Assembly: GCA_023229785.1 (NCBI GenBank)
Contig: JALNYV010000031.1
Location: 1 to 13,630 of the forward strand
Length of the DNA stretch: 13,630 nt
Source: Candidatus Dojkabacteria bacterium
GTDB taxonomy: Bacteria > Patescibacteria > Dojkabacteria > SC72
Direction: 5' to 3'
Shown here: one piece after another, positions 1 through 4,591 of the stretch
Layout: each line of letters starts with the position of its first letter
Numbering within the stretch: position 1 is the first letter of the stretch
Notes under the pieces: generated by a model
Database searches by the model: none
The model's input: the letters and a program-made list of their open reading frames with translations, nothing else
Told to the model about the DNA's origin: nothing
Translations under genes and position numbers: made by a program

Positions 1-2
1 CC

Positions 3-92
3 CTAGACAGTACAACTAAAACCCTACGAGAAGCAATTAAACAAGCAGGTTGTTGCCTGTGTGAATACGGATTACATTTTGAATTAAAATGA
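3..92 (+). CDS. 3' end of an unidentified small gene (partial)
   Basis: An open frame enters from the left edge and runs 29 codons to TGA at 90-92. The visible C-terminus contains a short Cys cluster (GCCLCEYG) but nothing I can assign to a family. The stop overlaps an ATG (89-91) in the ATGA arrangement used throughout this region, which supports it being translated. The ATG opens a frame of only 9 codons (89-118, ending in TAG) before the tRNA-like element, so that next gene is either a remnant or a mere coupling stop. Function unknown; the start lies outside the window. Confidence 0.5.
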   Translation, partial: LDSTTKTLREAIKQAGCCLCEYGLHFELK

Positions 93-139
93 ACATTAAA
101 GTAAAGGTAAAGGAATAGAACATTTAAAATTTAGAAGAT

Positions 140-268
140 TTACACATGCGGTGGCGGAATAAGACGCTTTCTAAGGTTGTTATCCCTACTTGAAATGGTA
201 GGTGAAAGGCAAGATGGAGTAAAACCAGTATAACCATGTAAGATGCAATTTCTTACCCGCAGTTGTAA
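140..268 (+). ncRNA. tRNA-like structured RNA element
   Basis: Read by hand, the element folds like a tRNA with an extra-long variable region. Acceptor-like stem TGCGG (147-151) pairs with CCGCA (257-261). The two linker bases TG (152-153) place a U at the usual position 8. A D-arm follows with GCG (154-156) and CGC (165-167). A T-arm of GTAAGA (238-243), 7-base loop TGCAATT and TCTTAC (251-256) abuts the acceptor strand exactly as in tRNA. TAAGG (172-176) and CCCTA (184-188), with one A-C mismatch, enclose the 7-base loop TTGTTAT, which would give anticodon GTT. Departures from tRNA: about 49 bases between anticodon and T arms, a competing hairpin CCTAC/GTAGG (185-202), an outer stem TTACA (140-144) with TGTAA (264-268) beyond a 2x2 internal loop, and no encoded CCA. 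It may be a degenerate tRNA or a distinct phage RNA. Confidence 0.5.
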
Positions 269-296
269 GTCTTTTAGATAGAAGTAAATAAACACA

Positions 297-536
297 ATGG
301 AAGAAATTAAAAAAGAGTTCAAAAGATTCTATCTTGGTGGGTATGGTTATCTTTGCGAGAAAAAAGGTAAATATGTATATGCTGGTAATGACTTAAAACC
401 AATTTGGCAATTTATAGAAAAGGTCTACAAACTAGGAGAGGAGAATGGATATAAAAAAGGATTAAACACAGCTAAAGATGAAGAAGCTAATGCGGTTGAT
501 GACTTTGGTAATCCAATTAAACTTAGTTTGGGTTAA
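297..536 (+). CDS. hypothetical small protein, 79 aa
   Basis: First sizeable gene after the tRNA-like element. The product is charged and lysine-rich with a helix-prone N-terminus (MEEIKKEFKRF) and a C-terminal stretch ending FGNPIKLSLG. I recognise no domain. Its first eleven residues resemble the internal start of the gene at 741 (MKRIKKEFNRL), and both are preceded by an ACACA tract, which suggests the start regions of these genes share an origin. No Shine-Dalgarno sequence precedes ATG; the upstream context AAATAAACACA recurs before position 546. Likely an early or accessory phage gene. The frame is clean and co-directional with its neighbours, so the call as a gene is fairly safe even though function is unknown. 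Confidence 0.6.
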   Translation: MEEIKKEFKRFYLGGYGYLCEKKGKYVYAGNDLKPIWQFIEKVYKLGEENGYKKGLNTAKDEEANAVDDFGNPIKLSLG

Positions 537-553
537 ATAAACACAATGCAAAT

Positions 554-733
554 ATGAAAAAAATAATATGTTGGTTAAAAGGACACGAAAGGGGTAGTAC
601 AAGCGTTATACGACACTCCAAGTACTCAACATGGACAATAAAGTGTAAAAGATGTGGTTATAGAATAATTTACGAAAGTCCAATTGCAAGGTTGGTTGGT
701 ACGGAGATAAAGTTCGGTTTTGACGGAAATTAA
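554..733 (+). CDS. small zinc-ribbon-like phage protein (DUF1660-like), 59 aa
   Basis: The product begins MKKIICWLKGHE and carries IKCKRCGY near residues 29-36. An N-terminal Cys, a GH motif and a later CxxCG match the pattern I know from DUF1660, a family of short phage proteins thought to bind one zinc ion; the match is by eye only. A preceding short ATG at 546 (ATG CAA ATA TGA) overlaps this start as ATATGA, which could couple translation, since there is no clear Shine-Dalgarno sequence. The stop at 731-733 is followed 7 bases later by the next start. Role unknown; such proteins usually sit in accessory or early regions. Confidence 0.6.
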   Translation: MKKIICWLKGHERGSTSVIRHSKYSTWTIKCKRCGYRIIYESPIARLVGTEIKFGFDGN

Positions 734-740
734 ATAACCA

Positions 741-884
741 ATGCAAAATACACAGATGAAAAGAATAAAGAAAGAGTTTAATAGACTATGCACAATAATG
801 GAAGAATGTATTTGTCCTTGCCATATTAAGGGTAAACCTCAAAGAAGGGGGTGTTCTATTTGTTGGAAAACACATATAAAATGA
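741..884 (+). CDS. Cys-rich microprotein, 47 aa
   Basis: The product has two Cys pairs typical of a tiny zinc-binding fold: CICPCH near residues 23-28 and CSIC near 38-41. Two starts are possible: ATG at 741, giving MQNTQ at the N-terminus, or ATG at 756, giving MKRIKKEFNRL, which resembles the N-terminus of the gene at 297. The start region is a variant copy of the start-associated repeat. The stop overlaps the next start in an ATGA tetranucleotide, implying translational coupling. No family recognised beyond the Cys pattern. Confidence 0.55.
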   Translation: MQNTQMKRIKKEFNRLCTIMEECICPCHIKGKPQRRGCSICWKTHIK

Positions 885-904
885 ATACACAGACAAAAAG
901 AATA
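877..904 (+). repeat. start-associated repeat, copy at a gene start
   Basis: Twenty-eight bases identical to 1531-1558, containing TAAAATGA then ACACAGACAAAAAGAATA. Here the ATG is the start of the gene at 881 and the TGA ends the gene before it. A variant copy lies at 741-767, where ATG replaces ACA within the core. Confidence 0.75.
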
Positions 905-1045
905 AAAGAAAAGACAATCAAGTGTGCAAAGTGTGATAGATTAGCAAAATATGACTATTATTCTCCATTTGGACATTTTTATAGATGTGGAATACATGAC
1001 AGAAAATTTAAAAATAACATATGTGTTGTTGTAAAAAGAATATGA
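881..1045 (+). CDS. zinc-ribbon microprotein, 54 aa
   Basis: I start this gene at ATG 881, inside the ATGA overlap with the preceding gene, although the frame is open back to a GTG at 851 that lies inside that gene. The product starts MNTQTKRIK, encoded by the best copy of the start-associated repeat, followed by a probable zinc knuckle: CAKC at residues 15-18 and CGIH about 20 residues later. The C-terminus is short and basic. Its stop overlaps the next start (ATATGA at 1041-1045). Function unknown; nucleic-acid or protein binding is plausible for the fold but is inference. Confidence 0.6.
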   Translation: MNTQTKRIKEKTIKCAKCDRLAKYDYYSPFGHFYRCGIHDRKFKNNICVVVKRI

Positions 1046-1230
1046 AAATAATTAAGGTAAACGAAGAAATACCAGAGAACGCTTGTATTATAGTTTTAAA
1101 CTGGAAAGGTAAAAGATATTCTAAAGGTTGTTTAGGAAAACATTTACCATTAAAGATTTTTAAACAATCTATTGAGAGTTTGTCTAAAGCTACAATAAGG
1201 ACTTTAGAATATATTGAAAATAAAAAATGA
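1042..1230 (+). CDS. hypothetical protein, 62 aa
   Basis: Start chosen at ATG 1042 because it overlaps the preceding stop; the frame is also open to an ATG at 1021, but those extra seven residues lie wholly within the previous gene. The product (MKIIKVNEEIPENACIIVL at its start) looks like a small beta-rich then helical protein, lysine-rich, with no metal-binding Cys pattern. The next gene starts at 1227 through another ATGA. Not recognised. Confidence 0.55.
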   Translation: MKIIKVNEEIPENACIIVLNWKGKRYSKGCLGKHLPLKIFKQSIESLSKATIRTLEYIENKK

Positions 1231-1427
1231 AAATTAAAAAAATTAAATATATTGATAGTGCTAGGACACCAGACCAAGATAGTTTAATTTGTGAACCATT
1301 TATTATTGTGGTTGTAGGTTTTGTTATCAAGGAAACTGACAAATATATAACTCTTGCCCAAGAAATAATGAGTAATGGAGATTTTAGAGGACAAATATCT
1401 ATACCAAAAGTAACAATAATAAAATGA
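1227..1427 (+). CDS. hypothetical protein, 66 aa
   Basis: Begins in an ATGA overlap with the gene before it. The product has a short N-terminal basic segment (MKIKKIKYI), a central hydrophobic beta-like stretch (FIIVVVGFVI, near residues 25-34) and a C-terminus ending PKVTIIK. The hydrophobic stretch is too short and too beta-like for a convincing membrane helix. No family recognised. Its stop overlaps the next start, again as ATGA. Confidence 0.55.
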   Translation: MKIKKIKYIDSARTPDQDSLICEPFIIVVVGFVIKETDKYITLAQEIMSNGDFRGQISIPKVTIIK

Positions 1428-1445
1428 ACACAGATAAAAAGAATA
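1420..1445 (+). repeat. start-associated repeat, copy with 2-base deletion
   Basis: Same element with two bases lost after ATGAA and one C-to-T change (ACAGATAAAAAGAATA). The deletion shifts the reading frame of the repeat relative to the copy at 877, so the shared sequence is being kept, or was copied, as nucleotides rather than as a peptide. Confidence 0.7.
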
Positions 1446-1564
1446 AGAAGGTTCTAATTTGTTCTAATTGTGGCAAGAAGCAATGGGGATTGATAGACAA
1501 TATCTGCGAAAAATGTATGTCTAAAGCACTTAAAATGAATACACAGACAAAAAGAATATGTTAA
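1424..1564 (+). CDS. zinc-ribbon microprotein, 46 aa
   Basis: The product shows a clean treble-clef or zinc-ribbon spacing: CSNC near residues 13-16 and CEKC near 28-31. The N-terminus (MNTDKKNKK) is encoded by a copy of the start-associated repeat that has lost two bases, so the same nucleotides are read in a shifted frame. The C-terminus (MNTQTKRIC) is encoded by a second, nearly perfect copy that lies in frame inside the gene rather than at a start. Stop at 1562-1564 overlaps the next gene by 7 bases. Function unknown. Confidence 0.55.
   Translation: MNTDKKNKKVLICSNCGKKQWGLIDNICEKCMSKALKMNTQTKRIC
1531..1558 (+). repeat. start-associated repeat, internal copy
   Basis: Identical over 28 bases to 877-904, but here its ATG is in frame inside the end of the gene at 1424 and the next gene starts at the ATG immediately after the repeat (1558). 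Confidence 0.75.
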
Positions 1565-1674
1565 AACTAGCCAAACCAGAACCAATGTCAAAGAAACATA
1601 AACTTTTAGTTAAAAGAATTATAGCCGATGGTAAGAAAAGACTGTTAAAATACTGGGGTATTAAATTAAAATGA
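1558..1674 (+). CDS. basic microprotein, 38 aa
   Basis: Short, strongly basic product (MLKLAKPEPMSKKHK at its start, Lys/Arg throughout, ending WGIKLK), starting directly after the repeat copy at 1531-1558. It may bind nucleic acid because of its charge, but that is inference. The stop overlaps the following ATG in an ATGA. The tight packing on both sides is the main reason for calling so short a frame a gene. Confidence 0.45.
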   Translation: MLKLAKPEPMSKKHKLLVKRIIADGKKRLLKYWGIKLK

Positions 1675-1691
1675 CACAGACAAAAAGAATA
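1667..1691 (+). repeat. start-associated repeat, copy with 3-base deletion
   Basis: TAAAATGACACAGACAAAAA followed by GAATA. It differs from the 28-base copies only by loss of three bases after ATGA, which keeps the frame. ATG is the start of the gene at 1671. Confidence 0.7.
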
Positions 1692-1880
1692 AAAACACCT
1701 ACGCAAGATGTTTGTAATCTATGCAAAGCTAGTGGATTCAGGCAAGGACAAAAAGATATGAAAAAGAAAATAAATAAATTTATATCATTCTATCTACAAG
1801 AATGTTTGGGCTTACCACTTAAAAAACGTGATAATAGTTGGACTGAAATGGTTAAGTTACAAGAATTTATAAACAAATGA
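1671..1880 (+). CDS. hypothetical protein, 69 aa
   Basis: The N-terminus MTQTKRIK comes from another copy of the start-associated repeat, shortened by three bases compared with that at 881. One CNLC pair follows at about residues 15-18, then a charged helix-prone stretch (DMKKKINKFISFYLQECL) and a C-terminus ending LQEFINK. A single CxxC pair could form half of an intermolecular zinc site or be structural. Flanked on both sides by ATGA overlaps. No family recognised. Confidence 0.55.
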   Translation: MTQTKRIKTPTQDVCNLCKASGFRQGQKDMKKKINKFISFYLQECLGLPLKKRDNSWTEMVKLQEFINK

Positions 1881-2032
1881 AAAAAAATTGTAAAGGTTGT
1901 GGAATGCCAAGAGAACCTAGAGATTATTTTTGGTCTAGTGATTATCATTCCAGAACTTGTGCTATAAATAAAGCAAATAAATTAAAAGAAGAATATTGGG
2001 ATATGGTTAGATATTTAAAAGAAAATAAATGA
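1877..2032 (+). CDS. Cys-containing microprotein, 51 aa
   Basis: Product begins MKKNCKGCGMPREPRDYF: a CxxC pair near the N-terminus, a later single Cys (RTCAINKAN) and a helix-prone, charged C-terminus. The pattern resembles small HNH-associated or recombination-endonuclease-like zinc knuckles (CKGCG...F...S...C), but it is too short to be a nuclease domain and no catalytic His is placed correctly. Starts and ends in ATGA overlaps. Confidence 0.55.
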   Translation: MKKNCKGCGMPREPRDYFWSSDYHSRTCAINKANKLKEEYWDMVRYLKENK

Positions 2033-2118
2033 TGGCATTATACGGAGCTTTTACTGTAGGATATATACTAGGAGTTATTGTGTGTTTACTATTAACAAAT
2101 GAAAACAAAGATTATTAA
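2029..2118 (+). CDS. tiny single-pass membrane protein, 29 aa
   Basis: The product is almost entirely one hydrophobic segment (about residues 3-22, rich in L, V, I, G and A) followed by a short charged tail NENKDY, so it probably spans the inner membrane once with the tail outside the bilayer. Two adjacent ATG codons (2029 and 2032) are available; the first is within the ATGA overlap with the gene before. It is too small for a holin by itself, though single-helix accessory membrane proteins occur in phages. Function is not known. Confidence 0.5.
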   Translation: MMALYGAFTVGYILGVIVCLLLTNENKDY

Positions 2119-2133
2119 GTGGGGAAACAAAAA

Positions 2134-2310
2134 ATGAAAATTACACCACAAATACATTTACATAATCTAAAAGATTTATTTCCTTGCCCTGTACAACAAT
2201 TAGGGATAGACATAAATTCTATTGTTCAAGGTTCTCATCAGATTTTCTCACTTAATATATTTTTAATTAATTGGTCATTAAGTTTAGGAGTAATGATTCA
2301 CACTAAATGA
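2134..2310 (+). CDS. hypothetical protein, 58 aa
   Basis: Start set at ATG 2134, preceded by a purine tract (GTGGGGAAACAAAAA) that could serve as a weak ribosome-binding site; a GTG at 2119 directly after the previous stop is an alternative giving 63 residues. The product is moderately hydrophobic, with a C-terminal stretch (SLNIFLINWSLSLGVMI) that could be a marginal membrane segment. No family recognised. Its stop overlaps the next start as ATGA. Confidence 0.45.
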   Translation: MKITPQIHLHNLKDLFPCPVQQLGIDINSIVQGSHQIFSLNIFLINWSLSLGVMIHTK

Positions 2311-2474
2311 AATTTAAAATAATCAAAGACAATATAAGCTACGATGATATACTAAGTATTTCACTACGCGACAAGATGGTTACTTATAAAGATGGTAATA
2401 GAATCTTAGTAGATGACTTTAGTGATATAGAAATTTATGTTAAAATAGATGAATGGGTAAAACTTCATGGATAG
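2307..2474 (+). CDS. hypothetical protein, 55 aa
   Basis: Starts in an ATGA overlap. The product is acidic (many Asp) with alternating hydrophobic residues, suggesting a small alpha/beta fold (MKFKIIKDNISYDDIL at its start, DWVKLHG-like basic end). Not recognised. It shares its last 22 bases with the next, out-of-frame gene. Confidence 0.5.
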   Translation: MKFKIIKDNISYDDILSISLRDKMVTYKDGNRILVDDFSDIEIYVKIDEWVKLHG

Positions 2475-2578
2475 ATAAAAAATACGGTAAGGTATGTAAA
2501 TACTGTAACAAAAGACACATATTTCTATCAACTCCTGGTGCAAATCTACCTAAATCAGATTATAAATGTAAAGAATAG
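2453..2578 (+). CDS. zinc-knuckle microprotein, 41 aa
   Basis: Begins inside the preceding gene at ATG 2453 (GAATGGGTAA context) in another frame. Product has CKYC at about residues 15-18 and a lone Cys near the end (YKCKE), the last being close enough to complete a three-Cys or Cys/His zinc site with H22. Last of the micro-gene train; only a few bases separate its stop from the promoter of the terminase operon. No family recognised. Confidence 0.5.
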   Translation: MGKTSWIDKKYGKVCKYCNKRHIFLSTPGANLPKSDYKCKE

Positions 2579-2582
2579 TTTG

Positions 2583-2591
2583 TGGTATAAT
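2583..2591 (+). promoter_or_regulatory. extended -10 promoter for the terminase operon
   Basis: TGG followed by a perfect TATAAT (2586-2591). No -35 box is visible at 16-18 bases upstream, as expected for an extended -10 promoter. Transcription would start about 7 bases on, right at the terS ATG (2599), predicting a leaderless mRNA. The upstream context TTTGTG is shared with the promoter at 4522. Confidence 0.6.
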
Positions 2592-2598
2592 ATGAGTT

Positions 2599-3021
2599 AT
2601 GAAGTCTTCAGAAGATAAATTAACGATTAAGCAAAAAAGATGGATTAAGGCTTATATTGAGACGGGAAATGCCACAGAAGCAGCTATGCAAGCGTATGAC
2701 TGTAAAGATAGGGACAGTGCTAGGGCGTTGGGTTCAGAAAACTTAGCAAAACTTAATATTGCAGAATTAATGGAAGATATGGGATTAACTGACGTTGCCC
2801 TTATAAATATAGGGACAGAAGGTATGACAAAAGCAATTAAACAATCCATGACGGGGGAGGTACATCCAGATTATGCCACAAGACATCGCTATTGGGATAC
2901 TATGCTTAAATTGAAAAGAAAACTAACAGATAAACTAGATATAACTTCAGGTGGTGAGTCATTAATAGTTATCAAAGCAGATGGAAATAAGACTGTCCCA
3001 ATGGCAAACACAAGTAATTGA
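2599..3021 (+). CDS. terS: terminase small subunit
   Basis: DNA-recognition subunit of the packaging motor; it binds the phage packaging site and passes DNA to the large subunit. The N-terminal sequence LTIKQKRWIKAYIETGNATE plus AAMQAY matches the helix-turn-helix of the Terminase_2 small-subunit family (LTxKQxxFvxeYlxtGNAteAAxxAGY), at residues 8-33. The central region (GTEGMTKAIKQ... DYATRHRYWDTMLKLKRKL) is the helical oligomerisation part, followed by a flexible tail. At 140 residues it is normal for the family. It lies directly before terL and overlaps it by 41 bases, as terminase pairs often do. No Shine-Dalgarno sequence; the promoter box ends 7 bases before ATG. Confidence 0.88.
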   Translation: MKSSEDKLTIKQKRWIKAYIETGNATEAAMQAYDCKDRDSARALGSENLAKLNIAELMEDMGLTDVALINIGTEGMTKAIKQSMTGEVHPDYATRHRYWDTMLKLKRKLTDKLDITSGGESLIVIKADGNKTVPMANTSN

Positions 3022-4252
3022 CGATAACCATCGTTTCAAAGTAATAAACTGTGGTAGACGTGCAGGTAAATCTTTCTTAGTCGCAATTAAACTTTTAGAC
3101 TTTGCTTCTAACAACCCAAAATCAATTTCATGGTACATATCCCCTAACTACAAACAATCTAAATCAATCATGTGGGCTATGTTAATGAACATAATTCCAC
3201 CACACGGGATAGTAAAGAAAAATGAAACCGAACTCAAAGTAGAACTAAAGAACGGAAGTCAGATATTACTCAAGGGCGCAGAAGACCCTGACAGCCTTCG
3301 AGGAGTAAGAATAGATTTCTGTGTATTTGATGAAGTAGCCTTCATAGACAAGTGGGAAGCGGTTTGGAACGTAATTCGCCCTACCTTAATCGATTCTAAG
3401 GCCTCTTGTTGGTTCATCTCGACCCCTAACGGGTTTAACCACTTCAAAGAAATGTATGAGAATGTGGCTAAGAAGGACGGAAAGCCAGTATTTGCACCTA
3501 GTGACCATGTAGCATTTCACTTTACTTCTTACGATAATCCTTACCTTGACAAAGAGGAATTAGAAAGTGCCAAGAAAACTACTGATGAGGACTCTTTCGC
3601 CCAGGAGTACATGGGAGAGTTTAGAAAAATGGTTGGACTTATATACAAGGAGTTTAGTAGAGATACACACATGGTTGATATACCTACTTTAGATTATAAC
3701 TTCACTTACACCAGAGCCTTAGACTTTGGATTCGCACACAAGACAGCACTAATCTACTTTGCTATCAGTTCAGTAGGAGATGCTATATATGCTTACGATG
3801 GTTTATATCAAGAAGGTCTAACCGAAAATCAAATAGCTGATGTTGTTAAGGTTAAAGACTCAGGTCGCACAATAACAAATCCAGTAGCTGATTCGGCTCA
3901 ACCAATGTCTATTCAACAACTAGCTGAACTAGGTGTATCGTTTAACCCGGTAGAGAAAGCACCCGACTCAGTTAAGGCGGGAGTAGTCAAAGTAGCTGAG
4001 TTACTAAAAGTCAGAGCCGATACTGGCAAACCAACCTTAATGTTCAACAAAAACCTAAATTGGATAGCAGATGAGTTTGAAAGATACAGATGGATGGAGA
4101 ATAAGAGTGCCGACAACGCTATCAAAGAAGCACCCAATAAAGTAAACGACGATGCAATGGATGCTATACGTTATTTCGCAATGACTTACAAGAAAGATAC
4201 TAATAATTATGACAATATAAACGCAGGTTTAGCAGATAAATGGAAACTATGA
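2981..4252 (+). CDS. terL: terminase large subunit (ATPase and nuclease)
   Basis: Packaging motor: the N-terminal ATPase pumps DNA through the portal and the C-terminal nuclease cuts the concatemer. Walker A is GRRAGKS (residues 25-31); Walker B with catalytic Glu is FCVFDE (113-118); the coupling motif is STPNG (147-151). The RNase H-like nuclease has acidic residues in ALDFGF (D248), VADSAQ (D304) and NDDAMDAIRY (D390, D391, D394), as in the Terminase_6 group. The length of 423 residues is normal, and all motifs are intact, so it should be active. The start at 2981 overlaps terS by 41 bases; the next ATG sits between the Walker A motif and the start, so the call is secure to within a few residues. 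The stop overlaps the next gene as ATGA. Confidence 0.95.
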   Translation: MEIRLSQWQTQVIDDNHRFKVINCGRRAGKSFLVAIKLLDFASNNPKSISWYISPNYKQSKSIMWAMLMNIIPPHGIVKKNETELKVELKNGSQILLKGAEDPDSLRGVRIDFCVFDEVAFIDKWEAVWNVIRPTLIDSKASCWFISTPNGFNHFKEMYENVAKKDGKPVFAPSDHVAFHFTSYDNPYLDKEELESAKKTTDEDSFAQEYMGEFRKMVGLIYKEFSRDTHMVDIPTLDYNFTYTRALDFGFAHKTALIYFAISSVGDAIYAYDGLYQEGLTENQIADVVKVKDSGRTITNPVADSAQPMSIQQLAELGVSFNPVEKAPDSVKAGVVKVAELLKVRADTGKPTLMFNKNLNWIADEFERYRWMENKSADNAIKEAPNKVNDDAMDAIRYFAMTYKKDTNNYDNINAGLADKWKL

Positions 4253-4509
4253 TCAGCTTACCAACTGTCCAACAAGATTTACTATTTAGTCAACTATTCC
4301 CAGATGTAACCTTAACACGGGATGACATAGTCAAAGTTGTTTACTTCATTAACGCCAAGACTTCAACAACGCAGATAATACCAAGAGTTATTAGTGGTAT
4401 AGACCAAATAGTTAAATATACTGGTAAAGGTCAAGTAATAGTCCATGTCCGAGAAGACATGGCTAACGTTGAGGTAAGACACACAGGAGAGGATATTTCT
4501 TTAAGATAA
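4249..4509 (+). CDS. hypothetical protein between terL and portal, 86 aa
   Basis: I place the start at ATG 4249, which overlaps the terL stop as ATGA; the frame is also open to an ATG at 4240 that adds three residues. The product begins MISLPTVQQDLLFSQLF and has an acidic helix-prone N-terminal half and a beta-like C-terminal part (GQVIVHVREDMANVEVRH). I recognise no domain. Location suggests a late head or packaging gene. It is the last gene before the promoter and terminator in front of the portal gene, and so may close the terminase transcript. Confidence 0.6.
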   Translation: MISLPTVQQDLLFSQLFPDVTLTRDDIVKVVYFINAKTSTTQIIPRVISGIDQIVKYTGKGQVIVHVREDMANVEVRHTGEDISLR

Positions 4510-4521
4510 TTTTTATGTTTG

Positions 4522-4530
4522 TGATATAAT
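4522..4530 (+). promoter_or_regulatory. extended -10 promoter upstream of portal
   Basis: TGA followed by a perfect TATAAT (4525-4530), preceded by TTTG as at 2581. Predicted start near 4537. The intrinsic terminator at 4560 lies about 25 bases downstream, so most transcripts from this promoter would be only about 47 bases unless termination is overcome. Confidence 0.55.
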
Positions 4531-4559
4531 AGAAACGCGTACAAGATTGTATCTTAATG

Positions 4560-4583
4560 GCGACTCGAAAGGGTCGCTTTTTT
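4560..4583 (+). terminator. intrinsic terminator just before the portal start
   Basis: Seven-base-pair stem GCGACTC (4560-4566) with GGGTCGC (4571-4577), containing one G-U pair and capped by a GAAA tetraloop, followed by six T (4578-4583). This is a textbook rho-independent terminator. It lies only 8 bases before the portal ATG at 4592 and after the promoter at 4522. A short frame (4557-4619, product beginning MATRKGRFF) runs through it; whether this is a leader peptide is unknown. Confidence 0.8.
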
Positions 4584-4591
4584 ATTGCCAT

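Noticed and set aside
89..118. Nine-codon frame after the partial first gene
   Set aside because: It starts in an ATGA overlap but is too short to support as a gene; recorded only as a possible remnant.
851..880. GTG start extending the zinc-ribbon gene at 881
   Set aside because: It lies within the preceding gene, and the repeated ATGA overlap rule in this region favours 881.
741..1691. CRISPR array from the repeated 25-28 base motif
   Set aside because: Copies are few, unevenly spaced (about 110-540 bases) and placed at gene starts, with genes rather than spacers between them.
4547..4591. TTG start extending the portal protein by 15 residues
   Set aside because: The extension is the terminator stem and leader; the residues do not look like protein sequence and ATG 4592 is available.
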